The position numbers were made by a program, and so were the translations under genes. A stretch of DNA of 64,000 bases. Source: Selenomonas sputigena (GTDB taxonomy: Bacteria > Bacillota > Negativicutes > Selenomonadales > Selenomonadaceae). Shown here piece after piece: positions 47,366 to 56,765 of the stretch (position 1 is its first letter; the number at the start of each line of letters is the position of its first letter). The stretch spans positions 591,808 through 655,807 of the forward strand of contig NZ_CP110383.1 in the NCBI RefSeq assembly GCF_026015965.1. The letters are read 5' to 3'. The notes below the pieces were generated by a model. That model was not told the DNA's origin and did no database searches. It was given only the letters and a program-made list of their open reading frames with translations.

Positions 47366-49774
47366 TTGCGAAGGGCGGAAGTCTTTGTCAATATTCCCGT
47401 GAAGAGCATAGCGAAGGCGTACAGCTATGCTGTGCCCGACGAGATGTCTTTCCTTGCGGCGGGCTGGCGCGTATTCGTGCCTTTCGGCGGGCGCAGGGTC
47501 GAGGGTTTCGTCGTCTCTGTCCGGGAGGACGAAGGGGAACGGACAGGCTACGAGCTGAAGCCGATCATCTCTGTTGTCGACGAAGAGGCATGGTTTACGT
47601 CCGAGATGCTGGAAACGGCATGTCGGATCGCGGACTTCTACCTGTGCTCGCCCGCTGAGGCGATGCGGCTCTTCATGCCGGGCAAGAGCGGCTTGAAGAT
47701 CGAGGTCGAGTATGAGGCAAAAGAGGGGGAAGAGTCGTCTTTGACGGGCGCGGCGCAGCAGGTTTTCCGTTGCCTCCGTGAAAATGGCGTCATGCGGCTT
47801 TCTGCACTTCGCAAGGCGCTTCCTGCGCTTGCCGCCGAGATTCCCGGCCTCTTGGAAAAGCTCGTGCAGCAAAAGCAGGTGAGAAAGCTCTATCGGGCGC
47901 AGCAGCGCGACAAGGCGCGTTATGAGAATGTCCTGTCGCTTGCACGTCCGCTCGATGAGGCGGTGCTCTCCCGCTATCGAAGGCGGCACGCGCAGAAGCG
48001 TCTGTTGGAGCTCCTTGCCGCAGAGGGGGAAAAGGCGGATGCCGCCCTGCGCGAGGCAGGATTTTCCGCCGCTGTCCTTCGCGCGGTACTCGAAGCGGGC
48101 GATGTGAAGAGCGAGAAGCGGCGCGTTCTGCGCGACAGTTACGGAGATGTGACGGGCGTCGGGGCGATGGTCGACCTGACGGCAGAGCAGAGAGCGGCGG
48201 TCGATGCCGTGCTTCCTTACATCGGGCGGCGCGAGCACCGTGGCTTCCTCTTGCAGGGCGTGACGGGAAGCGGCAAGACTCAGGTCTATATCGAGACGGC
48301 GGCGGCCGCGCGCAGGGAAGGGCGCAGGGTTATCGTGCTCGTTCCTGAAATCGCCCTGACGAGCCAGATCGTCCTCGCCTTCAAGGGATCTTTTCCCGAG
48401 GACATCGTCGTCATGCACAGCCAGCTTTCCCTTGCCGAGCGAAACGACGCGATCTTCCGCGTGCGGCGCGGGGAGGCGGGCATCGTCATCGGTGCACGCT
48501 CGGCGCTCTTTACGCCCATCGAGGACGTCGGACTCATCATCCTCGACGAGGAGCAGGATATGTCCTACAAGCAGGACGAGGCACCGCGCTACCATGCGCG
48601 TCCTATCGCCGAGGTCATGGCGAAATTGCATCGCGCCGTACTGCTTTTGGGCAGCGCCACGCCGTCTCTTGAAACTTCGTATCGCGCGCGCTGCGGCGAG
48701 TTTACGCTGCTTTCGATGCCAGAGCGCATCGGTGCGAGACCGCTCGCGCATGTCGAATGTGTAGACATGCGCGAAGAACTGCATCGCGGCAATCGCACGA
48801 TCATCTCCGCGCCTCTGCGTCAGCTCATCGAGGAAACGATGGCGAAGAAGGAGCAGATGATCCTCATGTTGAACCGTCGCGGCTTCTCGACCTTCGTCAT
48901 GTGCCGCTCGTGCGGTGCCGTCGTCAAATGTCCTTCCTGCTCGCTGCCGCTCGTCTATCATCGCAGCGGCAGGCTCCTGTGCCATCACTGTGACATCGAG
49001 CAGGCCGTGCCGCTTTTGTGCCCCGAATGTTCGAGTCCCTACATCAAATACTTCGGCTCAGGCACGGAAAAGCTAGAAGCGGAACTCAAGGCGCTCGTGC
49101 CGACAGCCCGTGTCGTGCGCATGGACCGGGACACGACGGCGCGAAAGCTCGCGCACCAAGAAATTCTCACGGCGTTTCGCGAGAAGAGGTACGACATCCT
49201 GCTCGGCACGCAGATGGTCGCCAAGGGGCATGATATCCCGGGCGTTACGGCGGTCGGCATCCTCAGCGCCGATGCGAGCCTCAATGTGCCCGATTTCCGC
49301 GCGGCGGAGCGTTGCTTCATGCTCATCACGCAGACGGCGGGCCGCGCAGGCAGGGGCGAGGCGCCAGGACAAGTCGTCGTGCAGTGCTACAGCCCCGAGC
49401 ACTATGCGGTGCAGGCGGCGCTCAAGCAGGACTACGAGGCCTTTTATCGCGAGGAGATCGCTATACGCGAGCAGCTTTTCTACCCGCCGTTCAGCCGTCT
49501 CGTCAAGCTTATCGTGCAGCATGGGGAAGAGGAGGCGGCGCGTCAGGAAGCGTGCCGCATTCAGGAAAACTTCCTCGCTGCCTTCGCAGGCAGGGAAGGG
49601 CAGCAGATCATTGGTCCTGCGCCCGCCCTGATTGCCCAGTTTCGCGGCATCCATCGCTTCGTGCTTCTCATCAAGACGGCGGATCTTGCCGCCGTGAGGG
49701 AGTTCCTGCGCGGCGAGGGGCTGGATAAGAGAAACGATGTGCTCATCGACGTCGATCCAATCATGACGATGTGA
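47366..49774 (+). CDS. priA: PriA, primosomal helicase
   Basis: Restarts collapsed replication forks. The 802-residue protein has the N-terminal DNA 3'-end-binding domain, a SF2 helicase core (Walker A GVTGSGKTQVY, Walker B LDEEQDMSYKQDEAPRYH), and eight zinc-site cysteines between CRSCGAVVKCPSC and CPECSS, interrupted in the normal way by LLCHHCD. LGTQMVAKGHDIPGVT is a further PriA signature. The start is TTG at 47366 after GGGAGGAGAG. Confidence 0.95.
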   Translation: MRRAEVFVNIPVKSIAKAYSYAVPDEMSFLAAGWRVFVPFGGRRVEGFVVSVREDEGERTGYELKPIISVVDEEAWFTSEMLETACRIADFYLCSPAEAMRLFMPGKSGLKIEVEYEAKEGEESSLTGAAQQVFRCLRENGVMRLSALRKALPALAAEIPGLLEKLVQQKQVRKLYRAQQRDKARYENVLSLARPLDEAVLSRYRRRHAQKRLLELLAAEGEKADAALREAGFSAAVLRAVLEAGDVKSEKRRVLRDSYGDVTGVGAMVDLTAEQRAAVDAVLPYIGRREHRGFLLQGVTGSGKTQVYIETAAAARREGRRVIVLVPEIALTSQIVLAFKGSFPEDIVVMHSQLSLAERNDAIFRVRRGEAGIVIGARSALFTPIEDVGLIILDEEQDMSYKQDEAPRYHARPIAEVMAKLHRAVLLLGSATPSLETSYRARCGEFTLLSMPERIGARPLAHVECVDMREELHRGNRTIISAPLRQLIEETMAKKEQMILMLNRRGFSTFVMCRSCGAVVKCPSCSLPLVYHRSGRLLCHHCDIEQAVPLLCPECSSPYIKYFGSGTEKLEAELKALVPTARVVRMDRDTTARKLAHQEILTAFREKRYDILLGTQMVAKGHDIPGVTAVGILSADASLNVPDFRAAERCFMLITQTAGRAGRGEAPGQVVVQCYSPEHYAVQAALKQDYEAFYREEIAIREQLFYPPFSRLVKLIVQHGEEEAARQEACRIQENFLAAFAGREGQQIIGPAPALIAQFRGIHRFVLLIKTADLAAVREFLRGEGLDKRNDVLIDVDPIMTM

Positions 49775-49792
49775 GTCATGCAAAAATACTTG

Positions 49793-49821
49793 TTGCAAAA
49801 TTTCTTCAAAGGCAGTATACT
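49793..49821 (+). promoter_or_regulatory. Promoter of tmRNA
   Basis: TTGCAA (49793-49798), a 17-base spacer and TATACT (49816-49821) lie about 60 bases before the mature 5' end. Confidence 0.7.
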
Positions 49822-49884
49822 ATACATCCAAGCTGGACGGGCTTTTGAAAGTCTTTTCAGCGAGCGCTTCATGTGCATGCCAAC

Positions 49885-50237
49885 GGGGACGTAAAGGTTT
49901 CGACGAGGGTAGATGGTGCATGGGCAGCGAGCCGGGGGTTCACCATCCCGTCAGCAAGGTGAAACTTTTATTTAAACATAAAAGCAAACGAAGACTACGC
50001 TCTGGCGGCTTGACGCCAGCCTCTGTCCGCTTGGCTCCCGCCTGAGCGGATAAGAGGACAACTGCGGGATACCTGAGAGTTGATTTTCGCAGGCTCAAAA
50101 GGGAAATTTTTGCGGAATCGGATGACGGAAGCCTGTCTGCGGGCGTCTGGATTCTTAAATAAAAACACAGACTGCGCTCGGAGAAGCCGATGAAACGATG
50201 CTTTCGGACAGGAGTTCGATTCTCCTCGTCTCCACCA
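49885..50237 (+). ncRNA. ssrA: tmRNA (SsrA)
   Basis: Rescues stalled ribosomes. The 5' end GGGGACGTAAAGGTTTCGAC and 3' end GAGTTCGATTCTCCTCGTCT followed by CCACCA form the tRNA-like part; GGGGACG pairs with CGTCTCC. The tag frame at 49984-50013 encodes ANEDYALAA then TGA. Several internal stems (pseudoknots) with GC-rich arms follow. Length 353 nt is normal, with CCA encoded. Confidence 0.97.
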
Positions 50238-50268
50238 GAGGAAAAGCGGCAGAGCCGCTGAAATAAAG

Positions 50269-50310
50269 AAGAGGACGCTTGCGGCATTCGTACCGCAGAC
50301 GTCCTCTTTT
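50269..50310 (+). terminator. Terminator after tmRNA
   Basis: AAGAGGACG pairs with CGTCCTCTT, with an inner GCGG/CCGC stem, followed by TTTT. A smaller GCGGC/GCCGC hairpin lies just before, at about 50246-50258. Confidence 0.82.
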
Positions 50311-50377
50311 CGTGTTTGTACATCGGCTTCAGTGATCGACGTGTAGGGGAGAGTCCCTCTGTTCATTCATGGGCATT

Positions 50378-52627
50378 CTACTTCTTTTTCTTTTCCAACA
50401 GGGCAAAGAAATCAGAAATCTCCATCGGCCGGTGGAAGTAGAAGCCTTGGATGTAGTCGCAGCCCGCTTCGAGGACGGTCTGAAGTTCCTGATCTGTCTC
50501 GACGCCTTCGACGCAGACCTTTTTGCCAAACTTATGGCAGGAGTAGACGATGCTCGATATGAAGTCGCTGCTGTTTTTGGAATATGCCATTTCTTTCATC
50601 AAGCTGCGATCGAGCTTTACGATGTCGGACGGGTGCTTCAAGAGAAGTTCCAAGGAGGAATATCCTGTGCCAAAGTCGTCGAGCGCGAGACGAATGCCGA
50701 GGTCGCGGCACGCTTCAATGAAGGTCTGTAAAGTGGCGGGGCTTTCGTTGTAGTTCGTTTCCGTGAGTTCTGCGACGAGATTTTTGCCGTCCATTTCGTG
50801 ACGGACAAGGGTCTGACGCATGAAGGGCAGGAAGTCGGGGTCGAGCACTTGATGATAACTGACGTTGAAGTTTAGGGAAAAATTTGGATTCGTACGGCGT
50901 ATGCGCTTGGCATGGATGACTGCCTGTTCGAAGATCCAGCGTCCGACAGCGCGGATTTGTTGAGTGCGCTCCAAGATGGGGATGAATACGGCGGGTGAGA
51001 TGTTCGTGCCCTCGTGGGACCAGCGGCACAGAAGTTCGCCGCTGACGATGCCGAAACCGTCGGTGGTGACTGTTGGCTGGATGACCGTGCGGAAGTTGGC
51101 GCAACCGTGCTCGACATCCTCATTGATGGCGAGCAGGAAACGGCTGAGGTTTTTGCGCGTTTCGAGATTCTTTGAGGAGAAAAGAACATAAGGCTCATCG
51201 GGGGATTCTTTTGCGAGATCCAAGAGGCTCAGCATGTTAGCTATGATCTCATCACATGCCGTATCGCTCGGTATGTCCTCCATCAAGGCGAGAGAAGAGG
51301 GCGTTTGCACAGCAAGACCGTAGATGGCATAGAGATTCCTCACCGTCAAACTGATGAATTCGAGTATCGTCCTCGGATCTTCAGTGATGCTGGGCGAAAG
51401 GATTGCGAGGAAGCGCAGACCGTCGAGGCGGTAGATCAGAAGACCGTCGCGGAAGCGGTTCGTGAGCCCGGCTGCGATGTCCTTGAGGAGTGCGTCGGAA
51501 TGGCTTCGGCCGTGCATCTCGTTGATTTCGCGGAAGTTGTTCAAGCGGAAGCCTATGAAGGAAAGGGAAGGATATTCCTTCTGCAGTTCCTGCAATTTGA
51601 TTTCCGCGCCTTTCTCGCGTGCAAATCCTGTGATGGGATCAACGACAAAATCGAGTGCGAGGCGCGAGATGCTGCCGGAGAAGAATAGGGGGTTCTCGCG
51701 TGTCGAATCCCATTTGAGGATGCCGCAACAACGAATCCAGAACTCGTTTCCTTTATGATCGGTCACACGGTAGCGCAGATCATGGGTATCGCGCTTGCTT
51801 TTGATGATGTCGGCAATGTCCGCTCTGTATGTGGCGAGATCATTGGGACGATGGATTCGACTTTCCCATTTTTTGAGAAAGTTCTTGACAACGTTGCTCT
51901 TGAAAGCAAAAGTTTCGCGCATCTGGTCGTTGATGTAGAATAGGTTCGATTGCATGTCGCCGAAGTAGATGTATTGGTCGGCGAGTTCAATGGAATCGAG
52001 GAAACTTGGGAAGTCGAAGCGATTCTCTCGAAGGAAGGTGGAGAGAGCTCCCTTGTCGGCATCGGCATCGATTTCTGCAGCAACGCCGCCCGTGCTGCGC
52101 AAGAGATCCCTCATGCGGATGATGCGCATTGCAAAGCGCCCGACAAGGTACAACGCTGCTGTGAGATAACGAACTTTTTCCCAATCAGGAACATCGGAGA
52201 TGATGATGCCTGATGGTTCGCCATCCTTGAAGAGGGGGACAGCGGATAGGGAGTAAAGACCGAGCGAGGTGAAGCACTGGCTGGCAAGAGGGTGTTTAGC
52301 AGCAATCGTCTGCGTATCCTTATAGAGAATGCACTTGCCGTTCATCAATTGATCATACGTCAAGGCGACAGCAGCGCGCACGAGGTCGCCCTCAGGCTGC
52401 CTGTATGGTTCCATATCATTTGAACTCCAAGTGTAGGCGGGCGTAGAGCGCTCATCCAAGGGTTCGATAATCATGATACGATGCAATGCAAAGATATCGC
52501 CCATATACTGAAAGAGCGAGTGGATGCCTTCGTCAGATTCTTCCGTATCGACGATCTTTTTCAAAAAAGCCGCAGAAAGTTCGCTTTTTTCACAGAATTC
52601 ATCAAGCCATTCCAAAACGGAGTTCAT
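50378..52627 (-). CDS. GAF/PAS/degenerate-GGDEF/EAL cyclic-di-GMP protein
   Basis: Probable c-di-GMP phosphodiesterase, cytoplasmic. It has a GAF-like sensor (about 30-185), a PAS-like domain (about 210-320), a GGDEF domain whose signature is degraded to RLDGLRFL, so no cyclase activity is expected, and a C-terminal EAL domain. The EAL metal and catalytic residues look kept: E in GELLCRW, N in NFNVS, E in AELTETNYNE, DD in LDDFGTGYSS, K in VKLDRSL and E in VEGVET. The start at 52627 is a choice; ATGs at 52687 and 52723 are in frame with no better ribosome site. Confidence 0.85.
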   Translation of the reverse strand: MNSVLEWLDEFCEKSELSAAFLKKIVDTEESDEGIHSLFQYMGDIFALHRIMIIEPLDERSTPAYTWSSNDMEPYRQPEGDLVRAAVALTYDQLMNGKCILYKDTQTIAAKHPLASQCFTSLGLYSLSAVPLFKDGEPSGIIISDVPDWEKVRYLTAALYLVGRFAMRIIRMRDLLRSTGGVAAEIDADADKGALSTFLRENRFDFPSFLDSIELADQYIYFGDMQSNLFYINDQMRETFAFKSNVVKNFLKKWESRIHRPNDLATYRADIADIIKSKRDTHDLRYRVTDHKGNEFWIRCCGILKWDSTRENPLFFSGSISRLALDFVVDPITGFAREKGAEIKLQELQKEYPSLSFIGFRLNNFREINEMHGRSHSDALLKDIAAGLTNRFRDGLLIYRLDGLRFLAILSPSITEDPRTILEFISLTVRNLYAIYGLAVQTPSSLALMEDIPSDTACDEIIANMLSLLDLAKESPDEPYVLFSSKNLETRKNLSRFLLAINEDVEHGCANFRTVIQPTVTTDGFGIVSGELLCRWSHEGTNISPAVFIPILERTQQIRAVGRWIFEQAVIHAKRIRRTNPNFSLNFNVSYHQVLDPDFLPFMRQTLVRHEMDGKNLVAELTETNYNESPATLQTFIEACRDLGIRLALDDFGTGYSSLELLLKHPSDIVKLDRSLMKEMAYSKNSSDFISSIVYSCHKFGKKVCVEGVETDQELQTVLEAGCDYIQGFYFHRPMEISDFFALLEKKKK

Positions 52628-52779
52628 GATTCTTCCCAACTCCTTTGTAGCGTTTTTGGGAATTGCTGATAAATTTAGTACAGCCATCTGGATGCATCTT
52701 TTCTGCCTGCTCTGCATCGACAAATCTTCACCGATCTGACAGACTTCGTTTATCAGAGCTCCCTTTACTATATGATGTT

Positions 52780-52808
52780 ATTATACATGAAATCTCACTA
52801 TTCGTCTA
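52780..52808 (-). promoter_or_regulatory. Promoter of the EAL gene
   Basis: On the minus strand TAGACG, a 17-base spacer and a perfect TATAAT lie about 150 bases before the chosen start. The 52809-52985 gap also has an 8-bp hairpin (ATCGCACT/AGTGCGAT, 52848-52877) of unknown role. Confidence 0.55.
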
Positions 52809-52985
52809 TTGTTTATAGGAAAAAAGTTCATGTTTTGGAATTTTTGAATCGCACTTCGTTTTTAAAAGCAGTGCGATGGACTTTGGTGTGTGTTTTCGAT
52901 CAACCGCGTATTCATGCAGGGAAAAAGAAGCTTTTCGCGAATAAAAAAAGAGCAATAGTTCGACAATAGCAGAAAGGTGATACCT

Positions 52986-53645
52986 ATGCAATATAAAGCT
53001 GTGATCTTTGATTTAGACGGTACCCTTGTTGATTCCTTGGCTGATCTTTCGGACAGCGTGAATCTCATGCTGGAAAGTTACGGCTTTCCGACACATGAGA
53101 TAGAACAGTACCGTTATTTCGTCGGTAATGGCTCGAAAAAGCTCATGGAGCGTACCTTGCCGAGGGATAAGGCGGCGTCCGCCGAATTTGTTGTGGAAGC
53201 GCTCGTGAAATACAAGGCGATCTACAAGGAGCGCCTTCTGGAAAAAACGCGTCCCTACAATGGCGTACGGGAACTTCTGGCAGAATTGAAGAGTCGTGGC
53301 ATTCCCTTGGCAGTCTGCACGAACAAGCATAATGATGCGGCGTTGACCATCGTGAAGATTCTTTTTGCACCTGGTACCTTTGAAGAAGTGCTCGGCGATC
53401 GCCCGGGTTTTCCGAAGAAGCCCAATCCTGCGACCCCATTGGAAATCGCTTCACACCTTGGCGTGAAGCCTGATGAGGTGGCTTATTTGGGTGACACCTC
53501 GGTTGACATGGAAACCGCTGTGCACGCGGGATTTTTGCCTGTCGGTGTCCTCTGGGGATTCCGTCCCGAAGAGGAACTTGTGAAAAGCGGCGCGAAGGTC
53601 TTGCTCAAAGCACCGTTGGAGCTCTTGGAAAAAGTGGAGTTTTGA
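52986..53645 (+). CDS. gph: HAD-family phosphatase, phosphoglycolate phosphatase type
   Basis: The 219-residue protein has the HAD motifs FDLDGTLVDSL (I), VCTNKHN (II), the KKPNPATPLEI lysine (III) and YLGDTSVDMETA (IV), and a helical cap, as in Gph. The natural substrate may be 2-phosphoglycolate or another small phosphate; sequence alone does not decide. AAAGGTG precedes the ATG. Confidence 0.85.
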   Translation: MQYKAVIFDLDGTLVDSLADLSDSVNLMLESYGFPTHEIEQYRYFVGNGSKKLMERTLPRDKAASAEFVVEALVKYKAIYKERLLEKTRPYNGVRELLAELKSRGIPLAVCTNKHNDAALTIVKILFAPGTFEEVLGDRPGFPKKPNPATPLEIASHLGVKPDEVAYLGDTSVDMETAVHAGFLPVGVLWGFRPEEELVKSGAKVLLKAPLELLEKVEF

Positions 53646-53678
53646 ATAGCTATCGGACGATTGAAGGAAAGAGAAGCA

Positions 53679-55055
53679 ATGAGAAAAGAAATTCCCGTGC
53701 AACAGGGCGAAAAATATGAAATCACAATCAAGACCCTTGGCGCGAGCGGCGAGGGCGTGGGGCGTGTCGCCGATTTCACTGTATTTGTGCCTGGCGCTTT
53801 GCCTGGCGAGCGCGTGCTCGTGCGTATCGACGAGGTTAAGAAAACGTATGCGCGCGGAAAACTCGTGGAAATCTTGGAGAAAAGTCCTCGGCGCATTTCC
53901 CCCGCCTGTCCGATTTACGACTTTTGCGGTGGCTGTCAGCTTCAGCACCTGTCGTATGAGGGGCAGTTGCACTGGAAGCGTCAGCAGGTCGTCGATGCCG
54001 TCGAGCACATCGGAAGGCTTCCCGGTATCGAGGTGCTGCCCGTTTTAGGTGCGAAAGAGCCGTGGTTCTATCGCAACAAGATGCAGTTTCCCGTAGGAAG
54101 GAAGCGAGGGAAGACGGTCATCGGCTGCTTTGCCAAAGGCTCGCATGACATTATCGATACGAGGGACTGTCGGATTCAAAAGGAAGGTAACAACACCATC
54201 GTCAACGTCATGCGCGAGGTCGTCGAGCGTCTGCGTATTCCCATCTATGATGAAGATCGTCACACAGGCATCCTGCGCCACGTCGTCGGCCGTATTGGGG
54301 AAAACGGCGAAGCGATGGTCGTGCTCGTCACAGCGACGAAGGATTTGCCTAAGGCGAAAGAAATCATACGGTTTCTTAAGGAGCGCGTGCCAAACCTCAG
54401 GAGCGTGCAGCAAAATATTCAGACGTACCGCAATAATGTCATATTGGGGCGCGAGACAAAACTTCTCTGGGGCAAGCCGACGATCCCTGACCGCATCGGC
54501 AAACTGCACTTCTCCATCTCCGCACGGTCGTTTTTCCAAGTCAATACGGAACAGGCCGCCGTTCTTTATGAGAAGGCTCTCGAATATGCAGACCTCAATG
54601 GAATGGAAACCGTCATCGACGCCTACTGCGGCACAGGTACGATCACGCTCTTCCTCGCACAAAAGGCGCATCGTGTTTATGGCATCGAGATCGTCAAGCC
54701 CGCGATCGATGATGCGAAGAAAAATGCGCGTGACAATCGCATAAAAAATACGGTGTTCCTCGTCGGCGACGCCACAAAGCTCATGCCGCGCCTCTATCAC
54801 GAAAACGTTCATCCCAATGTCATCGTCGTCGACCCGCCGCGCGCTGGCTGTACGGAAACCGTTTTGAAAACCTTCGCCGCCATGCACCCCGACCGAATCG
54901 TTTATGTGTCTTGCAATCCCGCAACTTTGGCAAGGGATATGGCATTCTTGGCGACATTGGGATATATGGCGAAAGAAATACAGCCGGTCGATATGTTTCC
55001 GCAAACATCGCATGTGGAAACGCTCACGAAACTTATCAGGAAAGATTTGCTGTAA
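53679..55055 (+). CDS. rlmD: RlmD/RumA-type 23S rRNA uracil-5-methyltransferase
   Basis: SAM-dependent rRNA m5U methyltransferase. The 458-residue protein has a TRAM domain (ITIKTLGASGEGVGRVADF), iron-sulfur cysteines in CPIYDFCGGC plus one in DTRDC, and the methyltransferase core: RSFFQVNTEQA, DAYCGTGTI, VDPPRAGC with the catalytic Cys, and YVSCNPATLARD. In Gram-positives a single enzyme can act at both 747 and 1939; that is possible here. The start at 53679 has a fair ribosome site. Confidence 0.9.
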   Translation: MRKEIPVQQGEKYEITIKTLGASGEGVGRVADFTVFVPGALPGERVLVRIDEVKKTYARGKLVEILEKSPRRISPACPIYDFCGGCQLQHLSYEGQLHWKRQQVVDAVEHIGRLPGIEVLPVLGAKEPWFYRNKMQFPVGRKRGKTVIGCFAKGSHDIIDTRDCRIQKEGNNTIVNVMREVVERLRIPIYDEDRHTGILRHVVGRIGENGEAMVVLVTATKDLPKAKEIIRFLKERVPNLRSVQQNIQTYRNNVILGRETKLLWGKPTIPDRIGKLHFSISARSFFQVNTEQAAVLYEKALEYADLNGMETVIDAYCGTGTITLFLAQKAHRVYGIEIVKPAIDDAKKNARDNRIKNTVFLVGDATKLMPRLYHENVHPNVIVVDPPRAGCTETVLKTFAAMHPDRIVYVSCNPATLARDMAFLATLGYMAKEIQPVDMFPQTSHVETLTKLIRKDLL

Positions 55056-55311
55056 AGAAAAGGCTTCAAATCGAATTGACTGCACTCCAAAATACGGACA
55101 TGGATAGCGATAAATCGTGATTTCTTTGTTTTGTACCTAGGCGCATGATGCAAGAACTCAGTAAAATCAAGGGTCGAAGGGAATATGTATAATGATAAAA
55201 AATGATGTAGCGAGAGATATACCCATCATCCAATGGTATCCGGGCCGAATGGCGAAACGCTGAGTAGAAGCCTTATTTTACTAGGGGATTCGGCGCGTCT
55301 TGTCTCCCGAT

Positions 55312-55369
55312 GTAGTGAAATGTCTCCCATTCGTCTCCCAACCTTTTGCGGGAGACGAATGGGAGACAT
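55312..55369. repeat. Five GTCTCCC heptamers with a 20-bp perfect inverted repeat beside the integrase
   Basis: GTCTCCC occurs at 55312, 55322 and 55333 and as its complement at 55350 and 55361. The last four form perfect 20-base arms (55320-55339 and 55350-55369) with a 10-base loop. It ends 5 bases past the integrase stop. It may be the prophage attachment region, integrase arm sites or a terminator; the 55056-55311 gap has no gene that I can see. Confidence 0.6.
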
Positions 55370-55374
55370 GAGTT

Positions 55375-56646
55375 TTACAGAACATTTTTCACTTTACTTG
55401 ATATGATCCGCACTGGTATGGTTTGCATCTCCTGTCGGTTTCCGATGTAGCGGAGCGTCGTGTCGTAATCGGAGTGTCCCGCACGCGCCATGATGTCGTT
55501 CGGTGCCGCTTGCGACTCGCCGAGCATGGTGAGATTCGTGTGCCGCATGCAGTGAAAGTCGAAATTATGGACGCCGAGTTCACGGATTCGCTTGCATTGA
55601 TAGCTCATTGTGCAGGGTTTGATGTACTTGCCGTTCTGCTGCGTGCATATGATATCAATGCGTGGCCCGGGGGCGGGATAGCCTTTTTCCAAAGAGACAA
55701 TCTTCTTGATGTCGCGCCCCTGATAATCTTTTGCGGGGACGATGTAGTTATAGAAATAATCCTCTCCGTAGTAGAGTTCGTTTTCCGCCTGCTGACGTTT
55801 CCATCGCTGAAAGAGCGGAAGGATGACCTGTGCATCGAAAGAGAGTGTTCGGCAGCTGCTGTCGGTCTTCAGGTCGCAGACATAGTGCAGGCTGTGCTTG
55901 CCCCGCATGGCGAGGCGCTGGATCTGCTGCGTGATGGCGAGTGTCATGCGTTGCAGATCGCAGTTATCCCACGAGAGACAGATCGTCTCGCCGATCCGCG
56001 TACCGAAGTACAGCCCGATGATGAACGGCATGTGGAATGTCGTGCCAAAGGGATGGCGCTGAAAAATCATAGCGAGTTCGTTGTCCTCGATACGACGCCG
56101 CGGCTGTCGTTGGCTGAGAGGGGCGAATTCTTTGCCCGGCACATTGATAAGCCGGGCAGGGTTTTCGCGCAGCAGCTCCATTGGGTATATTGCATAGTCG
56201 AGAGCCGTGGAGATGTTGCTGAGGATTCGGCTGACCGTTTCGTAAGCATATCCGTCTTTGCGCTTTTGCTGAACAAATTGGTCGATGATGGCCGGTGTGA
56301 GAGAAGAGAGGCGGTATTCGCCGAGTGCCGGCTTGATGTGCAGTCGGATGTTCTTCTCGCGCAGCTCCAATGTGTTGTTTCGCGCGGAAAGGCGCGTACG
56401 TTCATACCAGATATCCAAGTAGTCTGCAAAGCTGATGCTGGCATCGTTTTTCTTGGTGCCGGCGCCGATGTATGCGTTGTACGCTTCGACGCCTGCGAGC
56501 CTTGCGTCCTGCTCTGTGGCATACCCGCCACATTCGCCGCGACAACGTTTGCCGCCGACTTTCGCTTTCTCGAAATAGTACGACCAAGAGGAGCCGCGCT
56601 GCTTCACGCGGACGTGATCGAGGGGATTGTTCGATTTTTTTGCCAT
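55375..56646 (-). CDS. int: Phage integrase, tyrosine recombinase
   Basis: Integrates and, with an excisionase, excises the prophage. The 423-residue protein has an N-terminal AP2-like arm-binding part, a SAM-like core-binding domain (about 70-165) and a catalytic domain with R217 in GTRIGE, K260 in LKTDSS, H365-x-x-R368 in HCMRHT, H391 in AGHSDYDTT and Y400. All catalytic residues are present. The gene reads outwards from the prophage towards its left end. Its ribosome site lies in a hairpin. Confidence 0.93.
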   Translation of the reverse strand: MAKKSNNPLDHVRVKQRGSSWSYYFEKAKVGGKRCRGECGGYATEQDARLAGVEAYNAYIGAGTKKNDASISFADYLDIWYERTRLSARNNTLELREKNIRLHIKPALGEYRLSSLTPAIIDQFVQQKRKDGYAYETVSRILSNISTALDYAIYPMELLRENPARLINVPGKEFAPLSQRQPRRRIEDNELAMIFQRHPFGTTFHMPFIIGLYFGTRIGETICLSWDNCDLQRMTLAITQQIQRLAMRGKHSLHYVCDLKTDSSCRTLSFDAQVILPLFQRWKRQQAENELYYGEDYFYNYIVPAKDYQGRDIKKIVSLEKGYPAPGPRIDIICTQQNGKYIKPCTMSYQCKRIRELGVHNFDFHCMRHTNLTMLGESQAAPNDIMARAGHSDYDTTLRYIGNRQEMQTIPVRIISSKVKNVL

Positions 56647-56652
56647 AATAAA

Positions 56653-56676
56653 AGCCTCCCTTGAAAATCGGAGGCT
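56653..56676 (-). promoter_or_regulatory. Hairpin covering the integrase ribosome site
   Basis: On the minus strand AGCCTCC (56676-56670) pairs with GGAGGCT (56659-56653), which contains the Shine-Dalgarno of int; TTTATT follows just before the ATG. Translation could be held down or a weak terminator formed here. Confidence 0.55.
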
Positions 56677-56731
56677 AATCCCATATAATATATTCGTGGG
56701 TAGATGTGATTAGCCTCACATTTATGCTAAG

Positions 56732-56765
56732 CCGTCCGGAGGTGGTGCTCCGGGCGGTTTTTTTA
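56732..56765 (+). terminator. Terminator hairpin upstream of int
   Basis: CCGTCCGGAG and CTCCGGGCGG pair around GTGGTG, followed by seven T on the plus strand. No plus-strand gene lies just before it, so it either ends a short plus-strand RNA starting near 56680 or acts on read-through towards the prophage. Confidence 0.65.

Noticed and set aside
47213-48988. A 591-codon open frame on the minus strand
   Set aside because: It is the antisense of priA, with a composition rich in Arg and His typical of shadows.
55056-55311. tRNA gene or structured RNA as prophage attachment site
   Set aside because: I found no cloverleaf or acceptor end in this gap.
55312-55369. CRISPR repeats
   Set aside because: The GTCTCCC copies are 7 bases, irregularly spaced and partly inverted, with no spacer pattern or cas gene.
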